From NCBI GenBank assembly GCA_002694745.1, contig NZMY01000002.1:62001-126000 (forward strand): DNA of 64,000 nucleotides, in the 5' to 3' direction. Origin of the DNA: Croceicoccus sp. (GTDB lineage Bacteria > Pseudomonadota > Alphaproteobacteria > Sphingomonadales > Sphingomonadaceae). Below, one piece after another: positions 54,042 to 62,698 of the stretch; position 1 is the stretch's first letter; each line of letters opens with the position of its first letter. The notes below the pieces were generated by a model, which saw nothing but the letters and a program-made list of their open reading frames with translations, ran no database searches and was not told where the DNA came from. The position numbers and the translations under genes are program-made.

Positions 54042-55573
54042 AGGGCGACCCTATCCAGAAGATCGTGATCGTCGGCGGCGGAACGGCCGGATGGATGGCC
54101 GCGGCGGCGATCTCGAAGATCCTCGGCGATTTTCCCGGACTGTCGATCCGGCTAGTCGAAAGCGAGGCGATCGGCACGGTCGGCGTCGGCGAGGCGACGA
54201 TCCCGCAGATCATTTCTTTCAACAATTTGCTCGGCATCAACGAGTTCGAATTCATGCGCGAGACGAATGCGACCTACAAGCTGGGTATCGAATTCGTCGA
54301 CTGGCTGCGCAAGGGACACAGCTATATCCATCCATTCGGCACCTATGGCGTCGACATGCTGGGGATCGAGTTCCATCAATTCTGGCTGCGCGGGCAGGCC
54401 TTGGGACATACAGCCAGGCTCGACGATTTTTCCATCTCTGCCATGGCGGGTGAGGCTGGCCGGTTCGCCCACCCGCGCAAGGACCAGCCCAATTCGCCGC
54501 TGTCGCGCATGGCCTATGCGTTTCAGTTCGACGCGGCGCTTTATGGCCGGTTCCTGCGCAAGCGAGCCGAAGCGCAAGGCGTCGAACGCGTAGAAGGGCG
54601 CATCGTCGAGGTCCTGCAGAATGGCGAAAGCGGCTTCGTCACGGGTGTAAAGCTGGAAGACGGCGCAATCGTCGAAGGCGATCTGTTCGTGGATTGCTCG
54701 GGCTTCCGCTCTCTGCTGCTGGGGCAGACCCTCGGTGTGCCCTTCATGGACTGGAGCAAATGGCTGCCCTGCGACCGCGCGGTGGCGGCACCATGCGCGC
54801 TGGCCGGGCCGGACAAGCCGCTTACCCGCTCGACGGCGCGCCCGGCGGGCTGGCAGTGGCGCATTCCGTTGCAGCACCGGATCGGCAACGGCCACGTCTA
54901 TTCCTCATCGTATATGAGCGACGGCGATGCCGAGGATCTGCTGCTGTCGAGCCTCGACGGCGAACCTCTTGCACAGCCCAACAGGCTGCGGTTCACGGCG
55001 GGCCACCGGGAACGCATCTGGGATCGCAACGTCGTTGCGCTCGGACTTGCCGGAGGATTTCTCGAACCGCTGGAATCGACCGCGATCCATCTAGTTCAGT
55101 CGGGCATCGCAAGGCTGATGGCGCTGTTTCCGACCAAGGCCTTCTCCCCCGCGGAGATCGAGCGATACAACCGCGAGACCGTCGCCGACTATGTCGAGAT
55201 CCGCGACTTCCTCGTTCTCCACTACCGTGCCAGCGAACGCGACGACAGCGAGTTCTGGCGCTATTGCCGCAATATCGCGCCGCCGCCCGCCCTTGCCGAC
55301 AAGCTGGAGATGTTTCACAGTTCCGGGCGGATCTTCCGCGAGAACCAGGAACTGTTTACCGAGGCAAGCTGGCTTGCCGTGATGGTCGGACAGGGGATCG
55401 AGCCCGAGGCCTATCACCCTGCCGCCGGTTTGCTGAGCCAAGAGGAAACGTTGCGCAGGCTGCGCCATATCAGGCAGGTCGTGATCGACACCGCGCAGCA
55501 ATTGCCTCCACAGGACGAATATCTGGCCATGCATGGCGCAGCGATCGAGAATTCGTTACGTCAGCCTGCATGA
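54038..55573 (+). CDS. Flavin-dependent tryptophan-halogenase-like protein 2
   Basis: A 511-residue homologue of its upstream neighbour: G-G-G-T-A-G-W (13-19), Lys 81 in T-Y-K-L-G-I, W-Q-W-R-I-P (272-277) and Glu 346 in L-E-S-T. The second copy in the operon may form a heterodimer with the first or act on a different residue. ATG 54038 overlaps the upstream stop (ATGA), and its own stop overlaps the cupin start (ATGA). No flavin reductase gene is adjacent, although halogenases need FADH2. Confidence 0.88.
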   Translation: MKGDPIQKIVIVGGGTAGWMAAAAISKILGDFPGLSIRLVESEAIGTVGVGEATIPQIISFNNLLGINEFEFMRETNATYKLGIEFVDWLRKGHSYIHPFGTYGVDMLGIEFHQFWLRGQALGHTARLDDFSISAMAGEAGRFAHPRKDQPNSPLSRMAYAFQFDAALYGRFLRKRAEAQGVERVEGRIVEVLQNGESGFVTGVKLEDGAIVEGDLFVDCSGFRSLLLGQTLGVPFMDWSKWLPCDRAVAAPCALAGPDKPLTRSTARPAGWQWRIPLQHRIGNGHVYSSSYMSDGDAEDLLLSSLDGEPLAQPNRLRFTAGHRERIWDRNVVALGLAGGFLEPLESTAIHLVQSGIARLMALFPTKAFSPAEIERYNRETVADYVEIRDFLVLHYRASERDDSEFWRYCRNIAPPPALADKLEMFHSSGRIFRENQELFTEASWLAVMVGQGIEPEAYHPAAGLLSQEETLRRLRHIRQVVIDTAQQLPPQDEYLAMHGAAIENSLRQPA

Positions 55574-56586
55574 GTACCCTTCCCCCGCCGAAAGCGGTTG
55601 CCGAGATCGGCGCCGACCTGACGCCTGATGGTTTCGCCGCGCTTCGACATGCGGCAGAACCTGTCGTCATCCGCGGGCTTGTCGCCGACTGGCCGGTCGT
55701 GCAGGCGGCGCTCGACAGCGACGAGGCCGTGGTCGCCCATCTGTCGCGCGGCGGAAGCAGGCGCCCGGTGACGGCCATCGCGGCGCCGCAGCGGGCAGAG
55801 GGACGCTTTTTCTATACGCCGGACATGCAGCGCCTGAACTTCTCCACCGGCCAGGGCCGGCTGGAGACGTTCCTGTCCGATCTGCTAACCGCGCGCGACA
55901 TGGCCGACGCCCCGGCGCTGGCTGTTCAGTCGCAGGATCTGGCGGAATTGCTGCCGCTGGTGGCCGAGGAGAACCGGCTGTCGCTATTGCCGGACGTGCG
56001 CCCGCGCATCTGGATCGGAAACCGCATCCGCGTTGCGCCACACTACGACGTCAAGGAGAATATCGCCTGCTGCGTTGCGGGTCGCCGGCGCTTCACGCTG
56101 TTCCCCCCCGACCAGATCGCGAATCTGTATCCGGGTCCGTTCGAACTGACCCCGGCGGGAACGCCGGTCAGCATGGTCGATATCCACGATCCCGACCTCT
56201 CGCTTTATCCGCGCTTTGCCAAGGCATGGGAGCACGCGATGCAGGCGGCGCTGGAGCCGGGGGATGCAATCTACATCCCCTATTGCTGGTGGCACGGGGT
56301 CGAATCGCTCGAACCGCTGAGCATATTGATCAACTATTGGTGGAACGAGGGAGAGCCCGAAGGCATCGGCTCCCCTTACGAGGCGCTGCTTCACGGCCTG
56401 TACGCATTGCGCCACCTGCCGCCGGAGCGGCGTGCGGTCTGGAAGGCGATGATGGATTATTATGTGTTCGAGGAAAGCGGCGACCCGGTCGCGCATCTGC
56501 CCGCCAATGCGCGCGGCATGCTGGGCCAGCATTCGCCGGCAATATTCGCGCAGATGCGCGAAATCATGCGGGATGTCTTTCGCTAG
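55570..56586 (+). CDS. Cupin_8 (JmjC-like) dioxygenase-family protein 1
   Basis: A 338-residue protein resembling JmjC/cupin_8 Fe(II)/2-oxoglutarate hydroxylases. The metal triad is visible as H158-x-D160 (A-P-H-Y-D) and H242 (W-W-H-G-V). Known relatives hydroxylate protein or peptide side chains. The highly conserved R-R-F-T-L-F-P-P-D-Q-I-A-N-L-Y-P-G-P block is shared with the second cupin here. It is the last gene of the operon; its final 23 bases overlap the end of the convergent degenerate halogenase gene. Confidence 0.85.
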   Translation: MSTLPPPKAVAEIGADLTPDGFAALRHAAEPVVIRGLVADWPVVQAALDSDEAVVAHLSRGGSRRPVTAIAAPQRAEGRFFYTPDMQRLNFSTGQGRLETFLSDLLTARDMADAPALAVQSQDLAELLPLVAEENRLSLLPDVRPRIWIGNRIRVAPHYDVKENIACCVAGRRRFTLFPPDQIANLYPGPFELTPAGTPVSMVDIHDPDLSLYPRFAKAWEHAMQAALEPGDAIYIPYCWWHGVESLEPLSILINYWWNEGEPEGIGSPYEALLHGLYALRHLPPERRAVWKAMMDYYVFEESGDPVAHLPANARGMLGQHSPAIFAQMREIMRDVFR

Positions 56587-58039
56587 ACCCCGCCATGACA
56601 CCGGCCATCCACTGCGCATAGGGCGGCGCATAGGCAATCGCAGAGCGCAGCCTTTGTTCAAGATCGCGCCCCATCGCCTGCGCCTGACCGGCATCGACGT
56701 CGTCCGGCAGACCCTCGCCCTTTTCGAAAACCAGCGCCTCGATCAGCATCGCAAGCTCCTGTTTCAGAAACGGCGGTTCTTCCCACGAGATTACACGGCC
56801 GCGCCTGCGGAACTGGTCGATCGTCTGTGCGACGCGGTCGGACGGTGTCGCAGGCGCGAAGCGCCCGGCGGCGCGCGGGGACGCATAGATCAGGCCCAGC
56901 GTGTCGCGCACCGCATCGGCCATCAGGCCCGATCGCCGGTTGAACTCCGCGCGCTCCGCCGGTTCGATCGTGCTGCCCGGCAGCATGTCCAGCAGCAACC
57001 CAAGCTGGCGATGCGCCAGATCCAGCGGCAGACCCAGCAGCGGACCGAACCGCGCCGCCGCGTCGCCGATGGCGACGACATTGCCGACCCAAGCATTGCG
57101 GCGGCGACCCGGCTTCACGGACACGCTGCTGTGCACCTGTCCGCCAAGGATGGAGGACACTTGCGCAGGCGAAAGATCCGAGGAGGTCCCCAGAGCGCAT
57201 TGCAGCCCGTCGCGGCCCGCCAATTCCGAAAACCAGCCTTCGGGCAGCAACGACAGGCGGTCCTCCAGCGCCAGCATCGGCTGACCCGGCGCGGACATAT
57301 GGATGTGAACCGGTGGGAGAACCGCACTCCAGTCATCGTCCATGCAGCCGGAGAGAGCGCTGAGCAGGAACGAGCCGGGACCGCTGCAATCGACGAACAG
57401 ATCGGCCTGCAGGCGGCCCTGCTCCTCGATAATGATGGCGGCAAGCTCGTTCTCGCCGCCTTTCTCAAATCCGGCGACCCTGCCGCCGACCGAGCCTATC
57501 CGCATCTGCCGCGCGATCTCTATCAGCAGTCCGCGATAGGCGGCGGGGTTCCAGCGCATGGCATAATCGACGCCCGAAATCGGCGTGGGCGTGTCCGGCG
57601 GCGCGACGGCAAAGCGGCCGGTGTCGACAAGCGCCTCGGCTAGCGGATCGGCGGTACCTTGCGAAAACGGCGGCGGCCTGCCTCCGCCCCAGTCGCGCGC
57701 GAACCTTGTATTGGCCGCAGCATCGACGGCCGCCCCATAGGTCATGGTCGTGGGCCGGTCCCCATCCCCAAAGCCCAGCAGCCGGGTCAGCAGACGATGG
57801 CTGCCCCCGGCCTGCCGGACGATGGCTTCCTCCGAAATGCCGAGCCGTTCATGCAGTTCAACAGTGAAGGGAAGCGATGTGGCGGCAAGATTGGAAAAGG
57901 CGGCGCTATCCGCAGGCACCGGCAGGATCAGCACTTCGCATCGCGGAAGGGCACGGCGAATGGCGATTGCCGCCAGCAGCCCTACCTGCCCGTCTCCGGC
58001 CACCACCACACGGCGCAGCGGCTCGCGCGCCTCGCTCAT
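56564..58039 (-). CDS. Degenerate tryptophan-halogenase-like protein (probable pseudo-enzyme)
   Basis: A 491-residue member of the same family by overall layout, but eroded at every active-site motif. The FAD motif is A-G-D-G-Q-V-G (14-20) instead of G-G-G-T-A-G-W, G-V-G-E-A-T-I-P is lost, the catalytic Lys position aligns with Arg 82 (G-S-H-R-L-L), W-x-W-x-I-P is absent, and the L-E-S-T Glu is replaced (P-L-L-G-L-P). The frame is intact and coupled to the preceding halogenase (ATGA at 58036-58039), so it is expressed rather than a pseudogene. It may be a structural or regulatory partner. Confidence 0.75.
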   Translation of the reverse strand: MSEAREPLRRVVVAGDGQVGLLAAIAIRRALPRCEVLILPVPADSAAFSNLAATSLPFTVELHERLGISEEAIVRQAGGSHRLLTRLLGFGDGDRPTTMTYGAAVDAAANTRFARDWGGGRPPPFSQGTADPLAEALVDTGRFAVAPPDTPTPISGVDYAMRWNPAAYRGLLIEIARQMRIGSVGGRVAGFEKGGENELAAIIIEEQGRLQADLFVDCSGPGSFLLSALSGCMDDDWSAVLPPVHIHMSAPGQPMLALEDRLSLLPEGWFSELAGRDGLQCALGTSSDLSPAQVSSILGGQVHSSVSVKPGRRRNAWVGNVVAIGDAAARFGPLLGLPLDLAHRQLGLLLDMLPGSTIEPAERAEFNRRSGLMADAVRDTLGLIYASPRAAGRFAPATPSDRVAQTIDQFRRRGRVISWEEPPFLKQELAMLIEALVFEKGEGLPDDVDAGQAQAMGRDLEQRLRSAIAYAPPYAQWMAGVMAGSSERHPA

Positions 58040-59559
58040 GCGGCGTCCGCCAGTCTTGCACTCTCGCGCCTCAGATATTCGTCATGCGCGGGCATTGTCG
58101 CGACTTCCGCATCGATCGCCTGTCGCAAGCGATCGAGCGCCATTTTCACTTTCGCAGGATCGACCTGCGCCACGCGCGTATCGTGCTTCTCCGGGAAATA
58201 GCCTTGCCCCAGATAGACCGCGATCCAGCTCTGGTCGAAGAAAAGCCCGTCGGCATAGCTCTCGACCTGGCCTGTGCGGCGCCACAGTTCCATCTTGCCT
58301 GCAAGGCTGTCGGGCACGGTCATGGTGCGCACATGGTTCCAGAATTCGGAATCGTCGCGCCGCGTCGCGTTGTAATGCAGGATCAGGAAGTCCCGTATCC
58401 GGTCATACTCAATATCGACCTGCCTGTTGAATTCGCTGCGGTCGCGGGGATCGATCTGCCCGCCCTGCGGAAACAGCTCGACCAGATTGGTAATGGCCAT
58501 CTGCGCCAGATAGATCGAGGTCGATTCCAACGGTTCGAGGAATCCGCTGGCAAGACCGATCGCCACGACATTATGCGACCAGGATTGACGGCGCCGTCCC
58601 GGCCGGAAGCGCAATATGCGCGGATCGTCCAGCGGCTTGCCATCGGCGGCGGCGCGAATGGCTTCGCACGCCTCATCCTCGCTGAGATGCGCGCTGGAGA
58701 ACACATAGCCATTGCCCATGCGGTGCTGCAGCGGGATGGCCCAGCGCCAGCCTGCGGGCATGGCGGTCGCCGTCGTATAGGGGCGCAATTGCGTCGTTTC
58801 ATGGGTGCACGGCATCGCGGCGGCCCGGTCGCAGGGAAGCCAATGCGTCCAGTCTTCCCATTCGGCGCCCAGTTCGCCGCCCAGAAGCAGCGAGCGGAAC
58901 CCCGAGCAATCGATGAAAAGATCACCTTCGATACGGCGACCGTCCTTGAGGACCAGGGCCCTCACATCTCCGCTTTCACCATCGCGCTCGACCGAGGTGA
59001 CGAGGCCTTCGTGCCGCGTGACGCCAAGCCCCACCGCGAAGTCGCGCATGAACGGCCCGAAAAGCGTCGCGTCGAACTGATAGGCATAGCCATAGGTCGA
59101 GGAGAGCGAATCGTCGTGGCTGGGCGGGCGGAAGCGATTGGCCTGCGCGGCGCGCACCGCGAGCGAATAATCGCCGAGCTCGCCCGCAAGCCCCTGCCGC
59201 TGAAGTTCGAGCCACCAGTGGTGGAAGCCGACATCGGCGGCCGGCTCGCCAAAGCTGCCGAAGGGGTGGATATAGCTTTCGCCGATCTGCCCGAAATCGC
59301 GGAAGTCGATGCCCAGCTTATAGGTCGCGTGGGTCGCCTTGATGAAGGCCGCCTCGTCGATGCCCAGCCTTTCGACGAAGCCCCTGATATGCGGCAGGGT
59401 CGCCTCTCCCACGCCGACGATGCCGATATCCTCGCTTTCGACGAGGTCCACACTCGCACGGCCCGGCAGCAATCTTGCAAGCGCCGCCGCGGCCATCCAG
59501 CCCGCGGTGCCGCCGCCAAGGACGACGACACGCACGGGTCGGAGGGAACTATTGCTCAT
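58036..59559 (-). CDS. Flavin-dependent tryptophan-halogenase-like protein 3
   Basis: A 507-residue halogenase homologue with all hallmarks: G-G-G-T-A-G-W (15-21), Lys 81 in T-Y-K-L-G-I, W-R-W-A-I-P (271-276) and Glu 345 in L-E-S-T. ATG 59559 gives a normal N-terminus; a TTG at 59619 overlapping the symporter stop is an alternative. It lies 40 bases after the sugar symporter gene on the same strand and probably shares its transcript, which starts at an XylR-type operator. The degenerate homologue follows with a 4-base overlap. Confidence 0.87.
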   Translation of the reverse strand: MSNSSLRPVRVVVLGGGTAGWMAAAALARLLPGRASVDLVESEDIGIVGVGEATLPHIRGFVERLGIDEAAFIKATHATYKLGIDFRDFGQIGESYIHPFGSFGEPAADVGFHHWWLELQRQGLAGELGDYSLAVRAAQANRFRPPSHDDSLSSTYGYAYQFDATLFGPFMRDFAVGLGVTRHEGLVTSVERDGESGDVRALVLKDGRRIEGDLFIDCSGFRSLLLGGELGAEWEDWTHWLPCDRAAAMPCTHETTQLRPYTTATAMPAGWRWAIPLQHRMGNGYVFSSAHLSEDEACEAIRAAADGKPLDDPRILRFRPGRRRQSWSHNVVAIGLASGFLEPLESTSIYLAQMAITNLVELFPQGGQIDPRDRSEFNRQVDIEYDRIRDFLILHYNATRRDDSEFWNHVRTMTVPDSLAGKMELWRRTGQVESYADGLFFDQSWIAVYLGQGYFPEKHDTRVAQVDPAKVKMALDRLRQAIDAEVATMPAHDEYLRRESARLADAA

Positions 59560-59599
59560 GTCATCGACTTTGACCGAGCGATCCGGCGCAGGCCAGACC

Positions 59600-61027
59600 T
59601 CAGCCTTCCATTTCCTCAAGTTCCTTGCCCTTGGTCTCGGTGATGAAACGCTGGACGAGGAAGAAGCTGATCACCGCACAAATCGCGTAGAAGCTGTAGC
59701 TTGCGGCAAGGCCGATGCCGGCGGCCATCACGGGGAAGAACTGCGCGATCAGATAGTTGGCGAACCATTGGAAGAACCCGGCCACCGCCAGCGCGCTGCC
59801 CCGGATCTGGTTCGGGAACATCTCGCCCAGCATGACCCACATGACCGGACCCCAGCTGACGTTGAAGAAGATCACGTAGAGGTTCGCCGCGATCACCGCG
59901 AGAATGCCCATTTCCTGTGACAGCTGAAGGCTGCCCTCGGCATCGAGCGTGCCCTGGCTGAAGGCATAGACCATGACGAACAGCGTGACCGCCATGCCGG
60001 CCGAGCCGATGAGCAGCAGCGGCTTGCGGCCGATGCGGTCGATCACGGCGATCGTCACGAAGCAGGCACCGATCGACACCGCGCCGGACACGATATTGAT
60101 CAGCAGGCTGTCACTCTCGTTGAAACCGGCCAGCTGCCACAGGGTGGCGCCATAATAGAAGATCACGTTGATGCCGACGAGCTGCTGGAACACCGCCAGC
60201 ATGACGCCCACCCAGACGATGGGACGGATGCCGAGGAAGCTCTTCGCGCCGGCGGGGGCAAGAACGTCGCGCAGGCGGGGACGATGGTCGCCTGCGAAGC
60301 TGTTGCGAATTTCCTCGACCTTCGCCTTTGCAACCACTTCGCCGAACAGGCGCGTGAGCACGGTCGCCGCTTCTGCGTCGCGCTTCTTGGCGACGAGGAA
60401 GCGGGGGCTTTCCGGAATGAAGAAAAGCGCCAGCAGGAACACGCCCGCGGGAATGGCCTGCATCAGATACATCCAGCGCCATGCCTGCAGGCCGCCCCAG
60501 AAGATATTGGTCGATTCGCCCGCAGCCGCGGCCAGCACGTAATTGACCAGAAAGGCCGCCGTCAGGCCGGTGATGATCATGATCTGCTGGACCGTGGTCA
60601 TCCGCCCGCGAATATTCGCCGGGGCGACTTCGGAGATATAGGCAGGAGACAGGACCGAGGCCGCACCGACCGCTACGCCGCCCGCGATGCGCGCGATGAC
60701 GAAGATTGTGTGCGATTCGGCGAAGCCCTGCACCAACGCAGCGACAAGGAACAACAGGGCGGCAATGCGCATGACATTGCGGCGGCCGATCGCATCGGCA
60801 AGCGTGCCCGCCGCGAAGGCGCCCACGATGCAGCCGATCAGCAGCGAACCGACGGTAAAGCCAAGCCCGCCCTCCGTCAGTTCGAAGGCCGACTTCAGAC
60901 CCGGCTGCGTGCCGTTCACGGCGCCGCTGTCATAGCCGAACAGCAGCCCGCCGATCGTCGCCACCGCGACGATCGCCGAAACGAGGCCCAGATTGACGCC
61001 TCCATCACTCCTTGTGGTGCTTCCCAT
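59600..61027 (-). CDS. MFS sugar:proton symporter, XylE-like
   Basis: A 475-residue 12-helix sugar porter (XylE/GLUT family). Signatures: G-G-L-L-F-G-Y-D-S-G in helix 1, P-E-S-P-R-F-L before the central loop, Q-Q-L-V-G-I-N in helix 7 (sugar contact) and D-R-I-G-R-K-P. D-xylose is the likely cargo from context; glucose cannot be excluded. ATG 61027 has GGGGAGA four bases upstream. A promoter/operator of the xyl type lies 46 bases upstream. First gene of an apparent symporter-halogenase-pseudohalogenase operon. Confidence 0.88.
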   Translation of the reverse strand: MGSTTRSDGGVNLGLVSAIVAVATIGGLLFGYDSGAVNGTQPGLKSAFELTEGGLGFTVGSLLIGCIVGAFAAGTLADAIGRRNVMRIAALLFLVAALVQGFAESHTIFVIARIAGGVAVGAASVLSPAYISEVAPANIRGRMTTVQQIMIITGLTAAFLVNYVLAAAAGESTNIFWGGLQAWRWMYLMQAIPAGVFLLALFFIPESPRFLVAKKRDAEAATVLTRLFGEVVAKAKVEEIRNSFAGDHRPRLRDVLAPAGAKSFLGIRPIVWVGVMLAVFQQLVGINVIFYYGATLWQLAGFNESDSLLINIVSGAVSIGACFVTIAVIDRIGRKPLLLIGSAGMAVTLFVMVYAFSQGTLDAEGSLQLSQEMGILAVIAANLYVIFFNVSWGPVMWVMLGEMFPNQIRGSALAVAGFFQWFANYLIAQFFPVMAAGIGLAASYSFYAICAVISFFLVQRFITETKGKELEEMEG

Positions 61028-61072
61028 GTTCTCTCCCCTTGCGAACGGTCATATGTTGGCCGTCCGCGGTTA

Positions 61073-61111
61073 TGTTAGCGCTACCTATGACGGAAATGTG
61101 CGCGAAAGCAA
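61073..61111 (-). promoter_or_regulatory. Promoter and XylR-type operator of the symporter-halogenase operon
   Basis: On the minus strand: -35 TTGCTT (61111-61106), 17 bases, -10 ATAGGT (61088-61083), operator AGGTAGCGCTAACA (61086-61073). One end base differs from the consensus. Same register as at the sugar genes. Confidence 0.7.
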
Positions 61112-61195
61112 GCCGTCAATCCACACCTGAAAAGGCAATTCAGCTGCGGCGGTCGCAATGATGTCAGCCACGATCCCGCGCGCCGGTTCCTCCGA

Positions 61196-62698
61196 TCATG
61201 CGCCCGCGCCCGTATCCTGCCGCGCCAGCAACCGGTCCAGAAAGCGGCCATGGCTCGGCAGGCTGGCGACCCTGGCCGCAATGGCCTCGCGCTGGCGTGC
61301 GAGTTCGTCTTTCAGGCGCTCGTGGCTCATCAGGGCGCCGATGCGGTGCCAGCTGGACGGCATAAGCCTTTGCCCCAGCATGACCTGCAGCCAGCTTTCG
61401 GCGCGGAACAGATCGCCGGGTGCCTGCCATGCCTGTGCGTCGGCGGCGAAACTGTCGATCCGGTGCTGCAGGCTGTCCGGTATCGCCATGTCGCGGCAGT
61501 GACGCCAAAACGCGGAATCGGTCCGTTCGGTCAGCTTGTAATGCAGGATGATGAAGTCGCGCACGCGCTCAAGCTCGTCATCGGCCATCTCGTTCCAGCG
61601 GTCGCGCAAGGCGGGCGTGGATCCGGCGAAGGGGAACATCTGGATCAGCCGCGTAACGCCGATCATGATGAGGTGGATGCTGGTCGATTCAAGCGGCTCG
61701 ACAAAGCCCGAAGACAGGCCCAGCGCGATGCAATTGGCGCGCCACATCTCGCGCCTCTTTCCCGTCTTGTATCGGATCAGGCGCGGTTCGCCGCGCGGCG
61801 TGCCGGTGATGGTCGCCTCCAGCGTCTCGCGCGCGTTGTCGGGGTCAAGGAAATCGCCGGCGAACACGATTCCGTTGCCGCCCCGATGTTGCAGCGGGAT
61901 GCGCCATTGCCAGCCTGCCTCATGCGCGATCGCACGCGTGAAGGGCGGCGGCGGGTCCTGCAAGTCGGTCTGCACGGCCCATGCCCCGTCGGTGGGCAGC
62001 CATTCGCTCCAGTCGTCATATCCGCTTTCCAGCGCCTGCCCGATCAGCAGCGCGCGAAACCCGGTGCAATCGATGAACAGATCGCCCTCGACGCTGCGCC
62101 CGTCTTCCAGTTGCAAGGCCGTGATGTCGCCCGTCTGCGGGTCGCGGCGCACCTGTGCGATCTTCCCCTCGATACGCCGCGCGCCGTCCCGCTCCGCCAC
62201 GGCGCGCAGGAAGGCGGCATAACGACCGGCGTCGAGGTGATAGGCATAGCTGAGCGGCGGCGCGCCACCGGTGGCAAATCGCCCTGCCAGCGCCGCCTCA
62301 TGCTCAAGGCAATAGGAGCCGATGGGCGCGTCGATCCCCTCCTCTTGCCCCTCAAGCCAGAAATGCTGGAAATCCGCGACCCAGTTGCGCAGCGGAAAAG
62401 TGCCGAAAGAGTGGAAATAGCTGTCGTCCGGGCGGGCCCAACCCTCGAATTGTATGCCCAGCTTGAAGGTCGCGCCGGTCGCTTCGACGAAGGCGCGCTC
62501 GTCGACGCGCAGGAATTCGTGAAACGTCCGCGCAGTCGGGATCGTCGCCTCGCCCACGCCGACCGTGGCGATCTCATCGCTCTCGACCAGCGTGACATCG
62601 ACTAGTCTGCCCAGCTGGCGCGCAAGGGCCATGGCCGCGATCCAGCCAGCCGTGCCGCCGCCGGCGATGACAACGCGTGTCGGGCCCCGCCCGTTCAC
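61196..62698 (-). CDS. Flavin-dependent tryptophan-halogenase-like protein 4
   Basis: A 500-residue halogenase homologue: G-G-G-T-A-G-W (13-19), Lys 79 in T-F-K-L-G-I (same number as in PrnA/RebH), W-Q-W-R-I-P (263-268) and Glu 337 in L-E-S-T. GTG 62698 is chosen because it overlaps the stop of the upstream cupin gene as GTGA; a longer frame to 62845 lies inside that gene. Third gene visible in a SapC-cupin-halogenase order on the minus strand. Confidence 0.87.
   Translation of the reverse strand: MNGRGPTRVVIAGGGTAGWIAAMALARQLGRLVDVTLVESDEIATVGVGEATIPTARTFHEFLRVDERAFVEATGATFKLGIQFEGWARPDDSYFHSFGTFPLRNWVADFQHFWLEGQEEGIDAPIGSYCLEHEAALAGRFATGGAPPLSYAYHLDAGRYAAFLRAVAERDGARRIEGKIAQVRRDPQTGDITALQLEDGRSVEGDLFIDCTGFRALLIGQALESGYDDWSEWLPTDGAWAVQTDLQDPPPPFTRAIAHEAGWQWRIPLQHRGGNGIVFAGDFLDPDNARETLEATITGTPRGEPRLIRYKTGKRREMWRANCIALGLSSGFVEPLESTSIHLIMIGVTRLIQMFPFAGSTPALRDRWNEMADDELERVRDFIILHYKLTERTDSAFWRHCRDMAIPDSLQHRIDSFAADAQAWQAPGDLFRAESWLQVMLGQRLMPSSWHRIGALMSHERLKDELARQREAIAARVASLPSHGRFLDRLLARQDTGAGA

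Noticed and set aside
54694-55569. N-terminal extension of the first cupin, making it about 630 residues.
   Set aside because: The extension lies in another frame of the halogenase 2 gene; the ATGA junction at 55570 gives a normal cupin start.
56564-58039. Calling the degenerate halogenase a pseudogene.
   Set aside because: The frame is intact over 491 codons and translationally coupled at its start, so pseudo-enzyme fits better.
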